Assembly (NCBI GenBank): GCA_002401945.1
Contig: NVUP01000011.1
Location: 48,936-53,974 of the forward strand
From: Paracoccaceae bacterium
Lineage (GTDB): Bacteria; Pseudomonadota; Alphaproteobacteria; Rhodobacterales; Rhodobacteraceae
Reading direction: 5' to 3'
DNA: 5,039 bases
Positions 1 to 5,039 of this stretch are shown here, in pieces. The notes under the pieces are model-generated. The model had not been told where the DNA came from, made no database searches, and was given only the letters and a program-made list of their open reading frames with translations. The position numbers and the translations under genes were made by a program. Position 1 is the first letter of the stretch. Each line of letters opens with the position of its first letter.

Positions 1-1
1 C

Positions 2-232
2 GACGACAAGGGCCCCGAAGAGTCGGCCTATTATCTCTATCAGGCGCTGCGTTCGGGCAGCTCGGATGTGCTCAGCCTGCTGAGCGAACGGCCCACCATG
101 TTCACCGATCAAACCCGACGCGCGTTGCAGGCTAGGCTAAAACAGAACAACTTTTATCAGGGCGCCATCGACGGCGATTTTGGCCCCGGCACTCAACGCG
201 GTATTCGCCGGGCCTATGGCATCGAAGAATAG
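2..232 (+). CDS. C-terminal part of a Sel1/TPR-like protein with a peptidoglycan-binding domain (5' end outside window)
   Basis: Only the last 76 residues are in the window, read from base 2 to the TAG at 230-232. Residues 6-27 (EESAYYLYQALRSGSSDVL) look like the end of a Sel1/TPR-type helical hairpin. Residues 36-73 match a PG_binding_1 repeat: a helix (TRRALQARLKQNNFY), the signature GAIDGDFGPGT at 54-64, then a closing helix. This domain normally binds peptidoglycan in the periplasm. Similar tails occur, from memory, on long alphaproteobacterial proteins that carry an N-terminal caspase-like domain and Sel1 repeats, but that part is not visible here, so the full architecture is inference. 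The next gene starts 30 bases downstream on the same strand, which suggests co-transcription. The domain call is fairly secure; the identity of the whole protein is not. Confidence 0.8.
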   Translation, partial: DDKGPEESAYYLYQALRSGSSDVLSLLSERPTMFTDQTRRALQARLKQNNFYQGAIDGDFGPGTQRGIRRAYGIEE

Positions 233-262
233 GGATAAACTGCAAAGATTTGGACGGTCCTC

Positions 263-862
263 ATGCCCAAAGTTTCTTTAGTATCTCTGCTATTTGTGGT
301 CACAGTATTCTGGCCTCAAACAGTGCTGTCCCAAACCCGCGACCCAGAGGGAGACACCGGTGGTTACTCAGGCAATTCCGACGAACATGACGGGCCAGGT
401 GATGAGGGCCGATCTGGATTGCGCCATTCGGACCAGGTGGTTGCCCGGCTAAACAGCATATCCGCTCTGTGCGAAGGCGCGGACATCTATGTCATAGACT
501 GCCTGGCCGAGCGTTTGGAAACATTGGAACGGGAGATGTCCGGTCTTGTTGGCTTTGGTGACGCGCGGCGCATTTTCCGTGACACCGCCGCCCAATTGCG
601 GGCGATTACCCAGAATAATTTGGACCCAAACCAGCCCAGGGCCCGGATGCAATCTCGCGACGGTCGCCTCCGCTCGGCCAGGCCTTTGACAGCGGTGACC
701 CCAGCCCGCAAACGGCAAGCCATTTCGCAGGCGGTGGCGGTGCTGGCCGAAGCCGAAACCCAGTTGTTGCGCTCGGGTGAGGCCTCGTCGCGACGGGCTG
801 TGCAGTATCAGCAAATCGCGGCGGCTCTAGGCTCCAACAAGGTGCTGTTGCGATCAGTCTGA
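263..862 (+). CDS. Secreted helical protein of unknown function
   Basis: This 199-residue protein is not one I can name. Residues 1-23 form a typical Sec signal peptide (short basic start, hydrophobic VSLLFVVTVFW, likely cleavage after VLS before Q24), so the mature protein should be periplasmic. Residues 25-55 are low-complexity and rich in Gly, Asp and Ser, probably a flexible spacer. From about 57 to the end it is predicted helical and charged, with Cys70 and Cys80 close enough for a disulfide, and a C-terminal half rich in Ala, Arg and Gln. The ATG at 263 is preceded by GGACGG at 252-257, a weak ribosome-binding site at acceptable spacing. The gene follows the peptidoglycan-binding protein by 30 bases and probably shares its transcript. 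It ends 6 bases before the stop of the convergent peptidase gene. The ending (GSNKVLLRS) reminds me of conserved hypothetical proteins of Rhodobacterales, which is recollection only. Confidence 0.8.
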   Translation: MPKVSLVSLLFVVTVFWPQTVLSQTRDPEGDTGGYSGNSDEHDGPGDEGRSGLRHSDQVVARLNSISALCEGADIYVIDCLAERLETLEREMSGLVGFGDARRIFRDTAAQLRAITQNNLDPNQPRARMQSRDGRLRSARPLTAVTPARKRQAISQAVAVLAEAETQLLRSGEASSRRAVQYQQIAAALGSNKVLLRSV

Positions 863-868
863 GCAGGG

Positions 869-1699
869 TTAAAGCTTGCCTTCGGCCAACCATTGGTCCA
901 ACTGGCGGCGGCTGATTTCAAAATGCATACTGTCTTCGCGCCGGAAACCCGCGCCCCAAACCCAGCCTTCGTCGTGGAAGAAATCTGCTATGATGGTCAG
1001 GCCGAGCTGGGTCTTGCCATCGGTGAAATTGTCCAATTTCCCATCGATGTTGAGATCCACCGCCAAGCCATAACTGTGCGTTGACAGTGAATTCTGTGTG
1101 CCCCGTATGCGCCGCACACAAAGCGATCCGGCAGTGTTAATACGGTTGTACAAATCCGGATCGGCCGAGCGGATATTTTCAAAAACCACCTCCAGGCTGG
1201 TGATCGCAGGTTGCAACATGCTGATGCGGATCGGCCCCACCTGCTGAGTGACCAGTTTTGCCTTTAGCTCAGGGTTGGTCATGGGTTGGCAATCGTCATT
1301 CAGATCCTCGCGCGGGCGGCCCAGTTTTTCGGACAGATAAGAGCCTCCCGCCACTTGCAGTCCTTGATTGACATTCAGCCGGTCGGCAATCAGCACCACC
1401 TGTGCATAATCTAGCTCAGTGCCAGGGGTCTGGTCCCAAATGGCGCGCTCCCCATCGACATCATCAAGTGCCGCCGCCCCGCCGCCAAGCGGCAGACGTG
1501 CCACCTCACTTCGCAATTCGGACAGCCGCCCCTGCAGATCCTCGATCTGTTGGCGCAACATTTCAATCTCGATGCGCGCGGTGGAATCCACTGCGGCGCC
1601 CTCGAACCCTTCGTCGGACAAAACCCATCTCAGGGTAAACCAGATGCCGGGCAACAGCATCAGGGCGACGGCAATGATAATGGCTGGTAAAACGCGCAT
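869..1699 (-). CDS. Membrane-anchored M15 (VanY-type) peptidoglycan peptidase
   Basis: The protein has 276 residues. Residues 4-25 are a single hydrophobic segment that should act as an inner-membrane anchor or uncleaved signal. Residues 41-70 have a heptad-like pattern (IEIEMLRQQIEDLQGRL) and probably form a coiled-coil stalk. The catalytic domain is C-terminal, about 95-270. It carries the M15 signature STHSYGLAVDLN, giving zinc ligands His208 and Asp215, and the closing motif DSMHFE, giving the third ligand His259 with Asp256 as the likely catalytic acid/base partner. Trp246 and Trp248 precede it, as in the family. M15 enzymes cleave D-Ala-D-Ala or other peptide-stem bonds of peptidoglycan; the exact bond cannot be read from sequence. 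Cys137 and Cys194 could form a disulfide in the periplasm. GAGGG (complement of 1704-1708) lies 4 bases before the ATG. The gene points against both neighbouring plus-strand groups and so forms its own transcription unit. Confidence 0.9.
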   Translation of the reverse strand: MRVLPAIIIAVALMLLPGIWFTLRWVLSDEGFEGAAVDSTARIEIEMLRQQIEDLQGRLSELRSEVARLPLGGGAAALDDVDGERAIWDQTPGTELDYAQVVLIADRLNVNQGLQVAGGSYLSEKLGRPREDLNDDCQPMTNPELKAKLVTQQVGPIRISMLQPAITSLEVVFENIRSADPDLYNRINTAGSLCVRRIRGTQNSLSTHSYGLAVDLNIDGKLDNFTDGKTQLGLTIIADFFHDEGWVWGAGFRREDSMHFEISRRQLDQWLAEGKL

Positions 1700-1817
1700 G
1701 TGACCCTCAAACTCAACAGGTCCAATTCAGCCCGTTCCGGCGCGGTGAGTAAAGCCCTTCGTGGAAAACATACGGAATTCCTTACCCTTGGAAAATTCAA
1801 CCAACCCGTCAAAACCA

Positions 1818-1846
1818 TTGGCAGGGCCCAGGCGGTGGTATAGGCT
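1818..1846 (+). promoter_or_regulatory. Candidate sigma-70-type promoter for the OmpA-like/kinase unit
   Basis: TTGGCA at 1818-1823 differs from the -35 consensus TTGACA at one base. With a 17-base spacer, TAGGCT at 1841-1846 keeps the three most important -10 bases (T, A and final T). An overlapping alternative -10, TATAGG at 1839-1844, has a better overall match but a 15-base spacer. The site lies 38 bases before the proposed GTG start at 1884. This is a pattern match only. Confidence 0.3.
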
Positions 1847-1868
1847 GCGTGCTGTAACTGGTTTTATA

Positions 1869-1876
1869 GGGGGGGG
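1869..1876 (+). promoter_or_regulatory. Eight-G tract serving as ribosome-binding site of the OmpA-like gene
   Basis: Eight consecutive G, followed by A at 1877, stand 7 bases before the GTG at 1884. An AGG at 1868-1870 plus the G run can pair with the anti-Shine-Dalgarno sequence. Its position, together with a clean signal peptide starting right after, decides the start codon. It is the longest mononucleotide run I noticed in the window. Confidence 0.55.
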
Positions 1877-1883
1877 ATGTGTT

Positions 1884-2465
1884 GTGATCCGTCTCAACAT
1901 CTTTTTTGTTAGTCTTCTGATTGCCGGTCTTGGAACCGCGCCCATTGCTATTGCGCAAGTCGGCGATGAATTGTCCGTGGAAGAACTCACTGCGGCCTTC
2001 AAAAAGCAAAAGACCCGCGGATTGATCATTGTGCCAAATGCCACGACCGATGCGGTCGCGGGTGCAACTGCTGGGGAAACAGCCACCGTTGCGGCTGTGG
2101 CGGCCGAAGAATATGAGCCGGTCGAGCGCCAATCGCAGGTCAATGTGCAGATCTCTTTTGACTTTGACAGCGCTGCCCTGCGCACCGACCAACAGCCAAA
2201 GCTGGTCAATATGTGCAAGTCGATGCAGCTGCTTGAGGGCACGGTGTTCCAGATCATCGGTCATACCGACAGTTCCGGCTCGGCGACTTATAACGAGCGT
2301 CTGTCTTTGCTGCGCGCGCAAGAGGTGCGCCGTCATTTGATCTCGGCCTGCGGTATTGATGAGACGATGCTCAAAGCCATCGGCATGGGTGAAACCGCCC
2401 CGTTTGATGGTGACGATCCACGTGCTGACATCAACCGCCGGGTTGAATTCCAAGCCCTTGGCTAG
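1884..2465 (+). CDS. Periplasmic OmpA-C-domain (peptidoglycan-associated) protein
   Basis: Using the GTG at 1884 the product has 193 residues. Residues 1-24 form a signal peptide (IRLNIFFVSLLIAG..., cleavage AIA before Q25). There is no lipobox Cys and no room for a beta-barrel, so it is probably a soluble periplasmic protein. Residues 49-78 are an Ala/Thr/Val-rich linker. Residues 88-189 are an OmpA C-terminal domain: FDFDSAAL at 92-99, GHTDSSG with Asp129, the LSLLRAQEV helix with Arg144, and NRRVEF at 184-189. The Asp and Arg correspond to the residues that bind meso-diaminopimelate in the family, so peptidoglycan binding is expected. Cys111 and Cys156 may pair. An in-frame ATG at 1761 would add 41 residues without signal character and is rejected as the start. 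The kinase gene starts 45 bases downstream with no terminator between, suggesting an operon in which this protein could be a ligand-sensing partner of the kinase; that role is inference. Confidence 0.88.
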   Translation: MIRLNIFFVSLLIAGLGTAPIAIAQVGDELSVEELTAAFKKQKTRGLIIVPNATTDAVAGATAGETATVAAVAAEEYEPVERQSQVNVQISFDFDSAALRTDQQPKLVNMCKSMQLLEGTVFQIIGHTDSSGSATYNERLSLLRAQEVRRHLISACGIDETMLKAIGMGETAPFDGDDPRADINRRVEFQALG

Positions 2466-2500
2466 AGTTTCGCGCGCTTTTCACCCTGCACCTGCGCCGG

Positions 2501-2506
2501 GGAGGG
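2501..2506 (+). promoter_or_regulatory. Ribosome-binding site of the kinase gene
   Basis: GGAGGG lies 4 bases before the ATG at 2511 and 7 bases before a second in-frame ATG at 2514. Spacing slightly favours the second ATG, so the true N-terminus may be one residue shorter than annotated. Confidence 0.65.
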
Positions 2507-2510
2507 CGCC

Positions 2511-4655
2511 ATGATGGAATCGCGCCCTGGCGATCTGTTTCAGCCCGGTGACTTGCTGAACAACACCTATCGCATCGAGGCCCTGTTAGGCCGTGGTGGG
2601 ACGTCGGATGTCTATAAGGCACGCTCGGAAATTTCGGGCAACCTGGTGGCGCTCAAGGTGCTAAAGCAGGAACTGGCCGGCAACGAAGATTTCACTGTTT
2701 TGATGGCCCGCGAAGAGAACATTCGCGAGATCCGCCACGATGCAGTGGTGCGCTATTCTGAAAACCACCGCACCCCCGATGGCCACATCTATCTGCTGAT
2801 GGATTTCGTTGATGGGCCGGGTCTGGATAAAAAGCTAAAACAGGGGCCGATGGCGGCCGAAGATCTGTTGATTGTCTGTCGCCGGGTGGCCGAGGGGCTG
2901 CAAGCGGCGCATGCTAGCAATATCGTTCACCGCGATCTAAGCCCCGACAATATCATCCTGCGTGGCGGTGATCCTGCGCAGGCGGTGATTATCGATTTTG
3001 GCATCGCCAAAGACACCAACCCCGGCGCGCAAACTATTGTAGGCAATGAATTTGCCGGTAAATACTCTTATGCTGCGCCGGAACAGTTAGGCGGCAACAC
3101 CGATGCCCGGGCCGATATCTATGCCTTAGGGGCGCTGCTGCTGGCCAATTTCCGTGGCGTGGCACCTAATCTGGGTGCGAACCCGATGGAAGTGGTAGAG
3201 AACAAGCAGAAACCATTGGATACCTCTGGAGTACCGCAGCCCCTAAAAGGGCTGATCGAACACATGTGCGAACCTGATCCGGACAAACGCCTGGCCAGCG
3301 CCACCGCTGTTCTGGCCTATCTAGAAAAACCGGGGTCTGTACCAGCCGTTGCGGATCCCCACTTGGTAAGTGATCACGCAAACGAGGCCACGGTAATCGC
3401 GTTTCCATCCGACAAACCCAAACCTGCCGCTCCATCACCTGCACCCCGCCCTTCGCGAGGACCACTGCTGGCAGCTGGCCTGAGTCTCGTGCTGATTGCA
3501 GCAGCTGTCGGCGGCTATTTCTCGGGCCTATTTGATGGCTTTCTGCCGACGGCTTATCCGCCCGCTAATCCCTATACCTTGATCGTCGAAAAGACCCCCG
3601 ACGGGGAGGCGCAGGCGGTTGGCTACATGCCATCCGAAGCCACCCGTGAGGCTCTCACTGCGCTGGTGGGTGAGGCCGATGTGACCCTAGCCTCGGGCGA
3701 GATTGTCAGCAGCTGGGGCGAGGATGTGATTGCCACATTGCAGCCCTTGGGAGAACTTGATGAATGGCGTTTTGTGGTCTCCAACAACAAGGCCAGACTG
3801 ACCGGAACCACTGCGGACCCTGAGATATTGGCGCGGTTGAACGCAGTTTTTGACGCGGGCCTGCCCGGCGCGCTGCAAGGCAAGGCGGATTTCACCTTTG
3901 TGCTGCCAATTCTGCCCCTTGCTGATGTCCTTGCCATATTACAGGCCAAAAGCGATTGTGGTTTGCTCTCGGTGCCGCTGACAGGCTCGATTGAAGGCTA
4001 TGGCCCAGAGGATATCATCACCGTGACCGGACCAGTGGCCGAAACTGCCACCCGGGTTGGCCTGTTTGATGCGCTGCGCGCTATGGCAGGCGAGCGCAAG
4101 GTGGTGCTGGACCTGGAGGTTCTAAACCCCAGCCTCTGTCTGATTGAGCAACACCTGCCCAAAGCACCGGCAAGCGCAATTTCAATTGCCTTTACCGTCG
4201 GGGACCGCAACGAGCCAAACCCCTCGGGGCGCTTTTTTGTTGGTGAAAATCCGGTGATCGACGTGATAATACCCGCCGAAATCACCGCTGGCTATTTGAC
4301 GGTATCGATCCTGGACGTGTCGGGCAATGTGTTCCACCTGCTGCCCAATATCTCGCGCCCGGACAGTTCGGTCGAGACATTGCGCAAGGGACGCAGCGGT
4401 GAGGTAAGGGTACGGGTGGCCTTTGGGCTGGACGCCGCGTCGACTGGGGGTGGCATTGCTTTTAGGGTTGATGACAGCTCGCTTGGCAAAAGCAAAGTGC
4501 TGGTGCTGCACTCTTCGGCACCGCTGTTTGACGGAATGCGCCCCACTTCAGAAAGCGCGGTGGGTTTTGCTCAAGCGCTACAATCCAGTTTTGAAGCCGA
4601 TGCGGGGCGGATTTTGTCTCTGGACAGTCAAATTCTAGTCACGGCGCTACCCTAA
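2511..4655 (+). CDS. Transmembrane Ser/Thr protein kinase with periplasmic BON-like repeats and a DUF4384-like domain
   Basis: The product has 714 residues. The cytoplasmic kinase domain covers about 20-272: glycine loop GRGGTSDVY at 27-35, VALK with ATP-binding Lys49, a likely helix-C Glu68, HRDLSPDN with catalytic Asp142 and Asn147, DFG at 162-164, APE at 189-191 and Asp202 in the DIYALG helix. A Pro-rich juxtamembrane linker (about 300-317) leads to one membrane segment at 318-340. The periplasmic part (341-714) holds BON-like segments near 355-398, 421-461 and 500-537, with Cys483 and Cys543 framing the last. A DUF4384-like domain follows at about 558-640 (FFVGENPVIDV, GYLTVSILDVSGNVFHLLPN). 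There is no FHA or von Willebrand A domain as in Pseudomonas PpkA. Oddly, the catalytic-loop Lys is Ser144 and the P+1 Thr is Lys184. Upstream OmpA-like gene and convergent PP2C gene suggest a signalling module acting on envelope state. The kinase call is firm; target and ligand are unknown. Confidence 0.93.
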   Translation: MMESRPGDLFQPGDLLNNTYRIEALLGRGGTSDVYKARSEISGNLVALKVLKQELAGNEDFTVLMAREENIREIRHDAVVRYSENHRTPDGHIYLLMDFVDGPGLDKKLKQGPMAAEDLLIVCRRVAEGLQAAHASNIVHRDLSPDNIILRGGDPAQAVIIDFGIAKDTNPGAQTIVGNEFAGKYSYAAPEQLGGNTDARADIYALGALLLANFRGVAPNLGANPMEVVENKQKPLDTSGVPQPLKGLIEHMCEPDPDKRLASATAVLAYLEKPGSVPAVADPHLVSDHANEATVIAFPSDKPKPAAPSPAPRPSRGPLLAAGLSLVLIAAAVGGYFSGLFDGFLPTAYPPANPYTLIVEKTPDGEAQAVGYMPSEATREALTALVGEADVTLASGEIVSSWGEDVIATLQPLGELDEWRFVVSNNKARLTGTTADPEILARLNAVFDAGLPGALQGKADFTFVLPILPLADVLAILQAKSDCGLLSVPLTGSIEGYGPEDIITVTGPVAETATRVGLFDALRAMAGERKVVLDLEVLNPSLCLIEQHLPKAPASAISIAFTVGDRNEPNPSGRFFVGENPVIDVIIPAEITAGYLTVSILDVSGNVFHLLPNISRPDSSVETLRKGRSGEVRVRVAFGLDAASTGGGIAFRVDDSSLGKSKVLVLHSSAPLFDGMRPTSESAVGFAQALQSSFEADAGRILSLDSQILVTALP

Positions 4656-4657
4656 CA

Positions 4658-4677
4658 CGGAACATTCGAATTTTCCG
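4658..4677. terminator. Near-perfect 20-base palindrome between convergent kinase and phosphatase genes
   Basis: CGGAA at 4658-4662 pairs with TTCCG at 4673-4677, and ATTCGAAT at 4664-4671 is a perfect 8-base palindrome between them; only the 4663/4672 pair mismatches. It occupies most of the 26-base gap between two convergent stop codons, where a bidirectional terminator would be expected. The stem is short and no clear T-run follows on either strand, so termination may be weak, or it may instead be a protein-binding site. Confidence 0.35.
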
Positions 4678-4681
4678 GCTA

Positions 4682-5039
4682 TTACAGCACATCCACCACA
4701 ATCGCCGAGATATTGTCAGCGCCTCCGCCTGTTAGCGCAATTTGAATCAGCCGTTCAACCACAGTTTCGATTGGGGTGGTACTCAAAACGTCTTGTAGCA
4801 TGGCAAAGGTGGCGTATTTTGTCAGCCCGTCCGAGCAAATCAAAAACCGGTCCCCAGCCTGGGCCTGGCCACGAATTTTGTCCAACTCCAGCACGTCCCC
4901 AACCCCCACCGCACGGGTGATGGCGTTGGATTGCGGGTGCTGTTCGGCCTCGTCCCAGGTCATCCGCCCCGCCAGCACATATTCAGCAACCGCCGAATGA
5001 TCTATCGTCAGCATTTCAATCAAACCGTCCCGCAGTCGG
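4682..5039 (-). CDS. C-terminal half of a PP2C-family Ser/Thr phosphatase (5' end outside window)
   Basis: The last 118 residues are visible, read on the minus strand from 5038 to the TAA at 4684-4682. The reading frame is open to the window edge and begins with RLRDGLIEMLTIDHS, the well-known PP2C strand that follows the GDSR motif, so TTG or ATG codons near 5023 are internal and not starts. Further motifs are a SNAITRAVG segment, DRFLICSDGLT with a metal-binding Asp, and GGADNISAIVV with the final metal-binding Asp. These are the metal-dependent (Mn/Mg) phosphatase motifs of bacterial Stp1/PrpC/PppA-type enzymes, normally about 240-260 residues, so roughly half is missing. The protein is probably cytoplasmic, and its natural partner is the kinase converging on it 26 bases away, whose phosphorylation it would reverse. 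That pairing is inferred from location and family knowledge. Confidence 0.92.
   Translation of the reverse strand, partial: RLRDGLIEMLTIDHSAVAEYVLAGRMTWDEAEQHPQSNAITRAVGVGDVLELDKIRGQAQAGDRFLICSDGLTKYATFAMLQDVLSTTPIETVVERLIQIALTGGGADNISAIVVDVL

Larger units (their letters stand above)
1700..1883. other. Divergent intergenic spacer between peptidase and OmpA-like genes
   Basis: This 184-base stretch must hold the promoters of both the peptidase (minus) and the OmpA-like gene (plus). The plus-strand reading frame is open back to an ATG at 1761, but that 41-residue extension (basic, Pro-rich, no signal character) looks untranslated and would bury the signal peptide. I see one candidate plus-strand promoter and a poly-G ribosome-binding site, listed separately. 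I found no convincing minus-strand promoter. Confidence 0.6.

Noticed and set aside
449..814. A 121-codon open frame on the minus strand inside the 199-residue secreted protein gene
   Set aside because: The plus-strand gene has a signal peptide and sensible composition; the antisense frame has no signal, no domain and no ribosome-binding site I can support.
863..900. A terminator at the convergent end of the secreted protein and peptidase genes
   Set aside because: Only a very short inverted repeat (CCAA/TTGG) is seen, inside the peptidase coding end, without a T-run; too weak to annotate.
1761..1883. An N-terminal extension of the OmpA-like protein from an ATG at 1761
   Set aside because: It would place 41 basic, Pro-containing residues ahead of a clear signal peptide, and a strong ribosome-binding site sits directly before the GTG at 1884.
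1809..2453. A 214-codon open frame on the minus strand across the whole OmpA-like gene
   Set aside because: Its product is an odd mix rich in His, Arg and Gly with no recognisable domain, and it lies fully antisense to a well-supported OmpA domain; it is a codon-bias shadow.
2466..2510. A terminator between the OmpA-like gene and the kinase (GCGCGC followed by TTTT near 2472-2481)
   Set aside because: The GC palindrome is only six bases with no loop, so no stable hairpin forms; co-transcription is more likely.
4682..5023. The phosphatase as a complete small gene starting with TTG at 5023
   Set aside because: The frame stays open to the window edge, and RLRDGLIEMLT is continuous with the PP2C fold, so the gene is cut by the window and is not a short protein.

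Overview
The window looks like a chromosomal segment of an alphaproteobacterium, most likely a marine Rhodobacterales (Roseobacter-type) species. This is inferred from the moderately high GC, codon use and protein style. No 16S or other marker gene is present, so the assignment is tentative. There are six protein-coding genes, two of them cut by the window edges. I see no tRNA, rRNA, mobile element or CRISPR array.

Layout. Positions 2-232 (+) hold the 3' end of a protein ending in a Sel1/TPR-like helix pair and a peptidoglycan-binding (PG_binding_1-type) domain. After a 30-base gap, 263-862 (+) encodes an unrecognised secreted helical protein. Converging on it with only 6 bases between, 869-1699 (-) encodes a membrane-anchored M15/VanY-type peptidase with a coiled-coil stalk. 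A 184-base divergent spacer follows, with a candidate promoter and a run of eight G that forms the ribosome-binding site. Next is a small periplasmic OmpA-C-domain protein (1884-2465, +, GTG start). It is followed after 45 bases by a 714-residue transmembrane Ser/Thr kinase (2511-4655, +). The kinase has a large periplasmic half with BON-like repeats and a DUF4384-like domain. Converging on it after 26 bases, which hold a near-perfect 20-base palindrome, is the C-terminal half of a PP2C-type phosphatase (4682-5039, -).

How they may work together. A kinase and a PP2C phosphatase side by side suggest a reversible Ser/Thr phosphorylation switch. Three of the other four proteins carry domains that bind or cut peptidoglycan, and the kinase itself has a large periplasmic sensor region. 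The simplest reading is a cell-envelope-sensing phosphorylation module. In many proteobacteria such kinase/PP2C/OmpA sets sit within type VI secretion loci (the PpkA/PppA threonine-phosphorylation pathway). No T6SS structural gene is visible here, so that link is a hypothesis to test on the flanks.

The most interesting details are in the kinase. The catalytic-loop Lys is replaced by Ser (HRDLSPDN) while the P+1-loop Thr is replaced by Lys (GKYSYAAPE), a reciprocal swap of an interacting pair. It also has up to three weakly similar BON-like repeats and a Cys-framed segment before the DUF4384-like domain.
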